Source: Klebsiella pneumoniae
GTDB taxonomy: Bacteria; Bacteroidota; Bacteroidia; Flavobacteriales; Flavobacteriaceae
DNA length: 13,282 bases
Reading direction: 5' to 3'
Assembly (NCBI GenBank): GCA_943325355.2
Contig: CALPPA020000020.1
Span: 1-13,282, forward strand
Positions 6,769 to 13,282 of the stretch are shown here, in pieces. Numbering within the stretch: position 1 is the stretch's first letter; each line of letters opens with the position of its first letter. Below the pieces are notes generated by a model. That model saw nothing but the letters and a program-made list of their open reading frames with translations. It searched no databases and had not been told where the DNA came from. Made by a program: the position numbers and the translations under genes.

Positions 6769-8205
6769 ATGACGAATTCTATCCCCAAATTGAACCCAAA
6801 TGGATGGGACGAAATGTTTTCGAGTAAAGGAGTGCGAAACTCTTATCGCAACGTGTTGAAAAGTTTAGAAAAGCTAAGTCCAGAAAATATTGAACAAAAA
6901 CAAAAACAAGCTTCGGATTTCTTTATGAGTCAAGGAATAACATTCACTGTATATGGCGATGACAGTCAGGGAATTGAAAGAATATTTCCGTTTGATATTA
7001 TCCCAAGAATCATCACTCAAAAGGATTGGAACGAAGTAGAATTGGGCATTATTCAAAGACTGAAAGCCCTTAATTTATTTTTAGAAGATGTTTACAACGA
7101 ACAAACTATTATAAAAGAAGGTATTGTTCCGGCGTCTTTGATATCCTCTTGTCCACATTATCTTCAAGAAGTTCACGGGGTAAAATTACCTCACAATATT
7201 CATATTCATATAGCGGGCATCGATTTGATTCGCGGTGCAAAAGGAGAGTTTTATGTGCTTGAAGATAATTTAAGATGCCCAAGTGGCGTGAGCTATATGC
7301 TAGAAAACAGAGAGATTACAAAGCGTATTTTTCCAAAAATGCTGAATTCAAACCATGTGAGTATGGTAGGAAATTATCCTATGATTTTACACAATATTCT
7401 AATCTCGATGTCGCCCCGAAATATTTCTAATCCTAACGTTGTTATGCTAACACCCGGGGTTTATAATTCAGCGTACTATGAGCATACTTTTTTAGCCAGA
7501 CAAATGGGAGTTCCTTTAGTAGAGGGTCGAGATTTAGTAGTCAATAACAATAATGTTTATATGAAAACTACCTCTGGACTGCAACAAGTAGATGTAATTT
7601 ACAGACGCCTTGATGATGATTATTTAGATCCTTTAGTGTTTAGACCCGAAAGTAGTTTAGGGGTTCCAGGGCTTATCAGCTGCTACAAGACGGGAAACGT
7701 GGCCTTAGTCAACGCTGTAGGAAATGGAGTTGCAGACGACAAAGCGGTTTATGCTTATGTGCCCGATATGATAAAATACTATCTCAATGAAGAGCCAATT
7801 CTAAAAAATGTTCCTACCTATCAAATGGAAAACAAAGAGGAACGTGAACTCGTTTTTGCCGATATGGGAAATATGGTCATCAAAGAAACCAATCAAAGTG
7901 GTGGATATGGAATGATTATGGGGAATAAAGCTAGTGAGGAGGAACTTGACAAAGGCAAAAAAGCAATTCTTGCCAATCCTAGAAATTTCATTGCTCAGCC
8001 TATTATTCAACTCAGTACCGTGCCGTGTCTTATTGATGGCGAGTTAAAACTGCGACATGTAGACTTAAGGCCTTATGCCTTATTTGGCCCTGATGGTGTA
8101 AAAATTGTTCCCGGAGGATTGACCCGAGTTGCTCTTACAGAAGGGTCTTTGGTAGTCAATTCATCGCAAGGTGGAGGTAGTAAAGACACCTGGATAATTG
8201 AATGA
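6769..8205 (+). CDS. Circularly permuted ATP-grasp type 2 protein (COG2308; DUF404/DUF407)
   Basis: This 478-aa protein is full length for the family. ATP-grasp enzymes make carbon-nitrogen bonds through acyl-phosphates; this permuted branch is predicted to join amino acids or peptides, with no proven substrate known to me. Visible hallmarks are VLEDNLRCPSGVSYMLENR (163-181) with acidic/amide ligands Glu165, Asp166 and Asn167; VDVIYRRLDD (274-283); NAVGNGVADDKAVYAYVP (315-332); the glycine-rich nucleotide loop VIKETNQSGGYGM (370-382) with Lys372; and RHVDLRPYALFG (429-440). No signal peptide, so cytoplasmic. It opens a three-gene plus-strand unit with an alpha-E protein and a transglutaminase, the conserved context of this family. 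The ATG follows an A/T-rich leader without a Shine-Dalgarno. Confidence 0.93.
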   Translation: MTNSIPKLNPNGWDEMFSSKGVRNSYRNVLKSLEKLSPENIEQKQKQASDFFMSQGITFTVYGDDSQGIERIFPFDIIPRIITQKDWNEVELGIIQRLKALNLFLEDVYNEQTIIKEGIVPASLISSCPHYLQEVHGVKLPHNIHIHIAGIDLIRGAKGEFYVLEDNLRCPSGVSYMLENREITKRIFPKMLNSNHVSMVGNYPMILHNILISMSPRNISNPNVVMLTPGVYNSAYYEHTFLARQMGVPLVEGRDLVVNNNNVYMKTTSGLQQVDVIYRRLDDDYLDPLVFRPESSLGVPGLISCYKTGNVALVNAVGNGVADDKAVYAYVPDMIKYYLNEEPILKNVPTYQMENKEERELVFADMGNMVIKETNQSGGYGMIMGNKASEEELDKGKKAILANPRNFIAQPIIQLSTVPCLIDGELKLRHVDLRPYALFGPDGVKIVPGGLTRVALTEGSLVVNSSQGGGSKDTWIIE

Positions 8206-8322
8206 TAAAAAGTAGTCTTTAAAATAAGCATAATATAATGAACCTATTAAAACTTTAGATTGGTTTTCAAGGCGTTCCGGCTGAAAAAAAGCCCAATATA
8301 AAATAATAAACTCCTACAAAAT
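8206..8322 (+). other. Spacer between ATP-grasp and alpha-E genes, 117 bp
   Basis: This gap is unusually long compared with the 4-bp gap later in the same unit. It contains a weak hairpin, GGCT (8279-8282) with AGCC (8290-8293), and no match to TAnnTTTG. No open reading frame of note was seen. The downstream pair may have its own promoter or a processed leader, but the sequence does not decide it. Confidence 0.4.
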
Positions 8323-9276
8323 ATGAATACAAATATGCTCAGCAGAGTTGCAGACGGTATGTATTGGCTCAACCGATATATGGAAAGAACAGATGGCATT
8401 TTGCTAACGCTTCACACGTTCTATATTTTGTCATTCGATAAAGAGTTAAATGACTCTCAGGGATATAGGCCGCTTTTAGAATATTATACTGATTTGCCTA
8501 AAAATCAAATCATTGAATCGCAATATGATTCAAATTTTGTATTGAAATACATTATAAGCGATAATCACAATGTCGATTCCGTAAAAAACCTGGTTCGTAA
8601 AGCTCGTGAGAATGCAAGAGGTTCGCAAGACAAAATAACTAAAGAACTATGGGAACATATCAACTCTTTATATCACTATACCAACTCACCTGATTTACCC
8701 AGACGATTAGAAACCAATGAAGCGGTAAGTATAATTACCAAACTAAAAAATGATTTCCTTTTATACAACGGAATACTTCATGTTACGATGCCCAGAGGTT
8801 TAGGGTGGTGTTTTTCTAGCATTGGGAAAAATATCGAACGCTGTTTACAAACCATTGCGATGACTCAAGCTTATTATAAACCCATAAATTATAATCTTGA
8901 TGGTGATGAGGATTTATTGTATTGGAGACGGTTGTTGTTGTCGCTTTCTGGTTACGAGCAATATCTTAAAAGTTACAGTAATATTTCACACAATCGAAAA
9001 ATTGCTCAACATATAATTTTTAACAAAGATTTTTCGCATTCCGTAATTTATACGTTAGATTTAATTGATAAATATTTAGCAAATCTGTCCGTCGAACATA
9101 CTTCGCACGAAGCTAGAACACTCCAAAACCAGTTTGGAAGACTAAAAAGTATGGTTCAATACACCGATTATTACAACTTGACCAATCAACAATTAGAGGC
9201 CGTATTAAATGATACGCAAGAACAATTGAACCAATTTTCTGCTGATTTTTCTAAATTATTCTTCTCTTATACCTAA
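8323..9276 (+). CDS. Alpha-E domain protein (DUF403, COG2307)
   Basis: This 317-aa, largely alpha-helical cytoplasmic protein has the family's signature opening: LSRVADGMYWLNRYMERTDG (residues 6-25). Other family-like positions are MPRGLGWCFSSIGKNIERC (155-173), where an Arg-Gly-...-Gly-...-Glu-Arg pattern precedes a helix, and YWRRLLLSLSGYEQY near 205-219. The biochemical role is unknown. The family occurs almost always beside a permuted ATP-grasp and a transglutaminase-like protein, so a shared pathway is likely. Most family members begin at the equivalent of Met5, so the ATG at 8335 is an alternative start. The stop is 4 bp before the next gene, so the two are tightly coupled. Confidence 0.92.
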   Translation: MNTNMLSRVADGMYWLNRYMERTDGILLTLHTFYILSFDKELNDSQGYRPLLEYYTDLPKNQIIESQYDSNFVLKYIISDNHNVDSVKNLVRKARENARGSQDKITKELWEHINSLYHYTNSPDLPRRLETNEAVSIITKLKNDFLLYNGILHVTMPRGLGWCFSSIGKNIERCLQTIAMTQAYYKPINYNLDGDEDLLYWRRLLLSLSGYEQYLKSYSNISHNRKIAQHIIFNKDFSHSVIYTLDLIDKYLANLSVEHTSHEARTLQNQFGRLKSMVQYTDYYNLTNQQLEAVLNDTQEQLNQFSADFSKLFFSYT

Positions 9277-9280
9277 AAAA

Positions 9281-10255
9281 ATGGCAGTATTCAAAATAGT
9301 TCACATCACAAAACACCAATACAACTGGCCTATCAAAGAGAGTATCAACGAAATTCGTTTATTTCCTCACCACTTTGATAATCAAGAAGTACTGGAACAT
9401 CAACTTTTAATAACTTCTAACCCTAAAGTAGAAATTTCTAGAGATTTTTATGGGAATAGCGTGGGTAATTTCAATATTTTGGAACCTCACAAAGAAATGA
9501 TTATAGAATCGAGAATGTTGGTACAAGTGCATCATTCTCTCCAAATTCCTGAAATCGATACCACCAAAGTGCAGGATTTAGCTATAGAAAAAGTAAACAA
9601 CAGCTCTTTACTTCGGTTGTGCTATCCTGATAAAATTATAAATCAGAAGAAGATTGATTCCTATTTAAAAAAAATAAATGCTTCTGATAGTCCAGTAACA
9701 GATATTGCGCGAAAATGCAGCGAATACATCTTTAAAACCTTTACTTACACCAAAGGGATTACTACCATCGAAACTACTGTTGATGAAATATTAGTACACA
9801 AAAAAGGCGTTTGTCAAGATTTTGCTCACGTATTATTACAGTTTTTACGCACTGCTGGAATTCCAGCACGATATGTAAGTGGGTATATTTGCCCTAATAC
9901 AACTGGGTTTAGAGGAGAGGGAGCGACTCATGCTTGGGTCGAATTTTATACTATAAATCAAGGCTGGTTAGGCATAGATCCAACTAATAATATTTGGACA
10001 ATGGACAATCATGTGAAACTTTCTGTAGGCCGAGATTTTAATGAATGTACGCCTGTAAAAGGAACTTTCAAAGGATTTGCCAAACAAACGCTTTCAGTTA
10101 GCGTTTCGATAGGATACGAAGACGGAAGGCAATTTGAAGACGTAAACGATGTCAAACTGCAAAAAGTTTCAGAAGATGTGCAAAAACAATTGGATTTATT
10201 AGAATACCAACTAAAGTTACAACAGCGACAACAAATGCAACAGCAACAGCAATAA
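9281..10255 (+). CDS. Transglutaminase-like cysteine peptidase/amidase (COG1305)
   Basis: This 324-aa protein has a bacterial transglutaminase N-terminal beta domain (about 1-90; TKHQYNWPIKESINEIRLFP is typical) followed by a transglutaminase-like core. The catalytic triad is complete: Cys178 in GVCQDFAH, His217 in THAWVEF, and Asp233 in GIDPTNN. No signal peptide is present, so it is predicted cytoplasmic, like its two upstream partners. Members of this fold cleave or form amide bonds, and in the triad it is predicted to act as a peptidase or amidase on the ATP-grasp product. After residue 280 there is an extra tail: a short amphipathic helix and then a run in which 9 of the last 11 residues are Gln (314-324). 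It is encoded by CAA/CAG repeats and is not expected in the core family. Confidence 0.92.
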   Translation: MAVFKIVHITKHQYNWPIKESINEIRLFPHHFDNQEVLEHQLLITSNPKVEISRDFYGNSVGNFNILEPHKEMIIESRMLVQVHHSLQIPEIDTTKVQDLAIEKVNNSSLLRLCYPDKIINQKKIDSYLKKINASDSPVTDIARKCSEYIFKTFTYTKGITTIETTVDEILVHKKGVCQDFAHVLLQFLRTAGIPARYVSGYICPNTTGFRGEGATHAWVEFYTINQGWLGIDPTNNIWTMDNHVKLSVGRDFNECTPVKGTFKGFAKQTLSVSVSIGYEDGRQFEDVNDVKLQKVSEDVQKQLDLLEYQLKLQQRQQMQQQQQ

Positions 10256-10274
10256 TAGCAATTTATTTTATATA

Positions 10275-10312
10275 AAAAAGCGCCATTTTATTGTATTAAA
10301 ATGGCGCTTTTT
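10275..10312. terminator. Bidirectional intrinsic terminator
   Basis: The arms 10275-10290 and 10297-10312 pair perfectly over 16 bp around a 6-nt loop (TTGTAT). The GC-rich core GGCGC is flanked by A/T tracts that give a U-run in either direction. It lies 19 bp after the transglutaminase stop and 21 bp before the end of the minus-strand EnvC-like gene, so it ends both convergent transcripts. Confidence 0.93.
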
Positions 10313-10333
10313 AGATTATATTTTATCTTGGTA

Positions 10334-11641
10334 TTACATATTAAATATCCAACTTGCTGGATTGTAGTACGTTTGATTCTGAGAAATGATAAACTTGAGT
10401 ACCGTTTTTCCTGTTTCGCCACTGGTTCTTATTTTTCCCAAACTTTGTTTTATGCTTACTTTGTCGCCCTTGCTCACAAAAACGGAACTTAAATTTTGAT
10501 AGACCGTAAAATAATCTCCGTGTTGAACCATCACGGCTTTATTTACAGGAGACAAAACAATAACACTGGTAACCTCACCAGCAAACACAGCTCTTGCAGT
10601 CGCGCCTTGTTCTGTAGTGATTTCGACACCGCTATTGTGAATCATCAAGGAGCTAAATTGTGGATGTGGTTGATCCCCATAACGCAACGAGACAAAGCCT
10701 TTTTCTGAGGGCCAAGGCAACTTTCCCTTATTGGCTTTGAAATTATCAGCTAGTATTTTATCTTCTGGCGTTAACACAATTTTTGCAGAAGACACTGCTG
10801 GAGCAGCAGAAACGATGGCTTTTGCTCGTTTTTTTATTTCTTCTTTTGTTTCTCCTGCCTTCGCACTAGCTTCTGCTTTTTTCATAGCCGCTTCTAAAGC
10901 TGCTTTTCTATTAGCTTCTGCAATAGCTTCACGAATCAAACGGTCAATCTGTCTATCGATAGCTCTTGCTTCAAGTTGTTTTTTCTTAATTTCGGCGGTG
11001 ATTTTTTTCTTGTCTTTTTTGATAGAATCAACGAGTTTTTGCTGAATCTTCTTTTCTTTTAACAATGACAATCGCTCTTTTTCGTTTTCAGCAATGAGTT
11101 TTTGTTTCTCCTTTTTTTGAACATCTAATTTTTCGTTATAATCAATGAGTTGATCTGATTTTGATTTTATTTCCTCGCCCTGCATTTTCCTGAAACTGGT
11201 GTATTGCTTCATATATTGGGCTCTTTTATAAGCCTGCAGAAAATTCTCAGATGACAATATAAACATTGCTCTACTTTGTTCAGAACGGCTTTTATATGAT
11301 TTTTCAATCATCATTGCATAATCTTCCTTAAGGACAACAAGTTCTCTATTGAGTTTGTTAATTTTCAGTTGATTAATATACATGTCATTGCCTAGCAACT
11401 TTTTTTGTTTTTCAGTTGTATTTATGAGTTTTTCCTTGAGTTTTATTTTATTTCCCTGAATCAAAATAATGTTCACCGCAGATTTCTCTTTTTTCTTTAC
11501 CGATTGTAACATCACTTCATTTTCCCTAATTTCTTTTTGAATTTGGGCTTTTCGTTGTTCTAATTTTTCTTGCTGTGATTCTTGACCCCATATAAATGAA
11601 GTCATACAGATTAAAATCAGGCTTAGGAGAAATTTTGGCAT
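10334..11641 (-). CDS. EnvC-like murein hydrolase activator, coiled coil plus degenerate LytM/M23 domain
   Basis: This 435-aa protein has a Sec signal (MPKFLLSLILICMTSFIWGQ), long Lys/Glu/Gln-rich coiled coils at about 22-120 and 150-275, and a C-terminal LytM/M23 domain at about 305-432. The peptidase residues are missing. The HxxxD motif is replaced by NSGVE (336-340), the following His region reads VYQNLS (Gln382 for His), and the HxH strand reads LKFII (415-419). His374 remains. This is the pattern of EnvC/NlpD-type proteins, which do not cut peptidoglycan but switch on amidases at the division site. It is the last gene of a minus-strand operon, 22 bp after the DUF4292 gene, and ends at the shared terminator. 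Activity loss is read from the motifs; the amidase partner is not in the window. Confidence 0.9.
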   Translation of the reverse strand: MPKFLLSLILICMTSFIWGQESQQEKLEQRKAQIQKEIRENEVMLQSVKKKEKSAVNIILIQGNKIKLKEKLINTTEKQKKLLGNDMYINQLKINKLNRELVVLKEDYAMMIEKSYKSRSEQSRAMFILSSENFLQAYKRAQYMKQYTSFRKMQGEEIKSKSDQLIDYNEKLDVQKKEKQKLIAENEKERLSLLKEKKIQQKLVDSIKKDKKKITAEIKKKQLEARAIDRQIDRLIREAIAEANRKAALEAAMKKAEASAKAGETKEEIKKRAKAIVSAAPAVSSAKIVLTPEDKILADNFKANKGKLPWPSEKGFVSLRYGDQPHPQFSSLMIHNSGVEITTEQGATARAVFAGEVTSVIVLSPVNKAVMVQHGDYFTVYQNLSSVFVSKGDKVSIKQSLGKIRTSGETGKTVLKFIISQNQTYYNPASWIFNM

Positions 11642-11663
11642 ATTGAAATAAGTTTGTGCAAAT

Positions 11664-12461
11664 TTACTTAATTATTATTCTTTTGTAACCATTTGGAACA
11701 CTATATGGAAAAGAAAGTTCTTCATTAAGGCTTATTGTGTTGTATTCCATATTTATTTGTGTTTTACCCGCCTTTTGAAAGGTATTTATATTGATGTTAT
11801 AAGGAAAACTTATGCTGTTTATCTCTTTATTATTCGAATAAGCCACTTGCATCATTCGGTTCTCCTTGGTTTGCGTAATCTCCTGCTTCTGGATTAAGAA
11901 TGTATTAGCATCAAAATAAAATGATTTTTTGGTATTGCTATCCAATACATCATCTAATCTAAAAATACCCTCTGCATACGACTGAGTGTAATTTCCAGTT
12001 TTCAAATCATCCATTGCCCTTCCCAATACTAAATTTTGAATTTTATTGAAATCTAAATCAGTTCCTAGAAATTGAGTCAAACCTCTAAAATCTCCTTCAA
12101 AATAATCGCCACTTATTTTTTCATAATAACTTACTGAAAGTGGCGTAATCGATGCTTTTGCCACGATGAATCCCAAATACTTAATGCTAATCAGAATCTG
12201 TTCGTCTTTTTTGATTTTTATTTCGGCAGTAACATTCTGTGACTGTTTGCTGTCTGTGTATTTAATGTTCGACTTAATATATAATGTCTTAAATTCGCTG
12301 TTATTGTTGTAGTGTTTTTCTATTATTTTATTGGAACTCATCCGGTTTTCGTTATTGGTAACGTCTACCACTGCCGCTTTCGATTTGCACGACACGAGAG
12401 TGAGCGGACTTAAAAAGCAACCCACAAAAAGAACTAATACTATTTTTAAAAATTTATTCAT
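11664..12461 (-). CDS. DUF4292 family lipoprotein
   Basis: This 265-aa protein has a lipoprotein signal ending LVSC (Cys25), followed by a predominantly beta domain. The pattern of long antiparallel strands, such as EQILISIKYLGFIVAKASITPLSVSYYE in the first half and SFYFDANTFLIQKQEIT in the second, matches the Bacteroidetes DUF4292 family. That family is thought to share a LolA/LolB-like half-barrel fold, which would suit binding a lipid or hydrophobic ligand at the outer membrane. The function is unproven. It sits 8 bp after the TPR gene and directly before the EnvC-like gene, an order I recognise from other Flavobacteriia, which suggests an envelope role. An anchored position in the periplasm is inferred from the lipobox. 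Confidence 0.82.
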   Translation of the reverse strand: MNKFLKIVLVLFVGCFLSPLTLVSCKSKAAVVDVTNNENRMSSNKIIEKHYNNNSEFKTLYIKSNIKYTDSKQSQNVTAEIKIKKDEQILISIKYLGFIVAKASITPLSVSYYEKISGDYFEGDFRGLTQFLGTDLDFNKIQNLVLGRAMDDLKTGNYTQSYAEGIFRLDDVLDSNTKKSFYFDANTFLIQKQEITQTKENRMMQVAYSNNKEINSISFPYNININTFQKAGKTQINMEYNTISLNEELSFPYSVPNGYKRIIIK

Positions 12462-12469
12462 TTTAATTC

Positions 12470-13282
12470 TTATTTTTTATCTTTTAATAATTGATTGGCT
12501 TTAGAAAAATACATTTCTTTTTTCTTAAAATCTCCTAATCCATTGTAGGCTTCACCCAATTGAATATTAAAATTAACTTCCAAAACCGCATCGTCAACCA
12601 CATAATCCAATCCCATGTCCAGCATTTCCTTGGCTTTTTTGAATTGCTTCAATTGATTATTCGCCAAGCCTGAAAAATAATAAAACTGGGGTTGAGTCGG
12701 AAAAGTTTCAACTAATGCTGTTGCTTTTTTGGTTGTCAATTCAAATTGTTTCGTTTCGACGTATGATTGTAGCAAAAGCAAATTGGTTTCAATATCTTCA
12801 GCTGGATTACTTTTTAAAGCCAGTTCATAATAGTAAATGGCTTTGTCCCATTGCTTCTTATTTTGATAGTATTTTCCAAATCCCTTAGCACTATTTACAT
12901 CTAGGTCTTTGTCAAAGTACGACATTGCTTTCTCTAAATCTGGCGAATATTTTGGATTTTTGCTGACATAAATCAAAAATTCGTTTAGGACTCGGTGTTT
13001 AATTTTAAAATCTATTTTTTTACTTGCCAAAACCACATTCATCGAGTTAATCGCTTTTTGACCATCATTTTTGTCTAAATGATATTTGAATAATCCCACT
13101 TGCGCCCATTCTGAAGTTGGAATCTCAGATTCCAATTTTTTAGTAATTTCTACTGCTTTTTGAATTTCATTCTTATCCGAATACAAATTAATTAAAGCAA
13201 TGTAATTTGATTCTTCTTTTGGATTCTTATTGATTTGTTCTAATAGATTGTCTATTTCAGTGTTTTGAAATTTTCCTTGAGA
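12470..13282 (-). CDS. Tetratricopeptide-repeat protein, 5' end beyond the window
   Basis: The frame is open from the window edge to the stop, giving 270 residues of C-terminal sequence; the true start lies outside. The TTG at 13184-13186 is an internal Leu within a TPR helix (ALINLYSDKNEIQKAVE), not a start. Several TPR units are visible, with the usual small/aromatic spacing: GKYYQNKKQWDKAIYYYELAL, LLQSYVETKQFELTTKKA, YYFSGLANNQLKQFKKAKEML, and LGEAYNGLGDFKKKEMYFSKA. TPR arrays act as protein-binding scaffolds. The next gene starts after 8 bp, so it is cotranscribed with the DUF4292 and EnvC-like genes and probably acts with them at the envelope. Whether it has a signal peptide cannot be seen. 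Confidence 0.9.
   Translation of the reverse strand, partial: SQGKFQNTEIDNLLEQINKNPKEESNYIALINLYSDKNEIQKAVEITKKLESEIPTSEWAQVGLFKYHLDKNDGQKAINSMNVVLASKKIDFKIKHRVLNEFLIYVSKNPKYSPDLEKAMSYFDKDLDVNSAKGFGKYYQNKKQWDKAIYYYELALKSNPAEDIETNLLLLQSYVETKQFELTTKKATALVETFPTQPQFYYFSGLANNQLKQFKKAKEMLDMGLDYVVDDAVLEVNFNIQLGEAYNGLGDFKKKEMYFSKANQLLKDKK

Noticed and set aside
10731..11045. 104-codon open frame antisense to the EnvC-like gene
   Set aside because: It is the complement of Lys/Glu/Ala-rich coiled-coil codons, giving a Ser/Ala/Phe-rich product with no independent signal; the minus-strand frame has clear domains.
13184..13186. TTG as start of the TPR gene
   Set aside because: The frame continues upstream without a stop to the window edge and the codon lies inside a TPR helix, so the gene is partial.

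Overview
The window looks like a chromosomal segment from a member of the Bacteroidetes, most likely Flavobacteriaceae (Flavobacterium-like). The evidence is an AT-rich sequence, intergenic matches to the Bacteroidetes -7 element TAnnTTTG, weak or absent Shine-Dalgarno sequences, many short-signal lipoproteins, and the gene order TPR protein, DUF4292 lipoprotein, EnvC-like M23 protein. No insertion sequence, integrase, phage gene or CRISPR array is visible, and base composition looks even throughout.

Left part (1-4038). A tRNA-Arg(CCU) gene at 111-182 is preceded by a promoter-like box and a very good intrinsic terminator lying between that box and the tRNA. Next come a lipoprotein of the soluble PQQ-dependent sugar dehydrogenase family (348-1472) and, 3 bp later, a small c-type cytochrome lipoprotein (1476-1946), which is the expected electron acceptor. 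Convergent to them, 13 bp away, is a TonB-dependent outer-membrane receptor (1960-4038, TTG start). Its plug and C-terminus resemble the E. coli YncD/PqqU type by eye. The three genes may form a PQQ scavenging and use module; this is inference.

Middle part (4039-6340). A 403-bp intergenic region separates the receptor from a two-gene plus-strand unit: an unrecognised 344-aa lipoprotein with an alternating alpha/beta look, and a secreted NodB-type (CE4) polysaccharide deacetylase. The pairing recalls envelope or exopolysaccharide processing systems that join a hydrolase barrel to a CE4 domain, but the lipoprotein's family is not established.

Middle-right part (6341-10312). After a 428-bp very AT-rich gap lies a three-gene unit: circularly permuted ATP-grasp protein (COG2308 type), alpha-E domain protein (DUF403/COG2307) and transglutaminase-like protein (COG1305). 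This conserved triad was predicted by comparative genomics to make or process a peptide or amide-linked product. The Anbu-type proteasome-like protease found with it in some genomes is not here. A near-perfect bidirectional terminator (10275-10312) closes the unit and also serves the convergent operon.

Right part (10334-13282, minus strand). The operon runs TPR protein (5' end beyond the window), DUF4292 lipoprotein, then EnvC-like coiled-coil/LytM protein with a degenerate active site. The likely theme is cell-envelope biogenesis and control of peptidoglycan hydrolysis during division.
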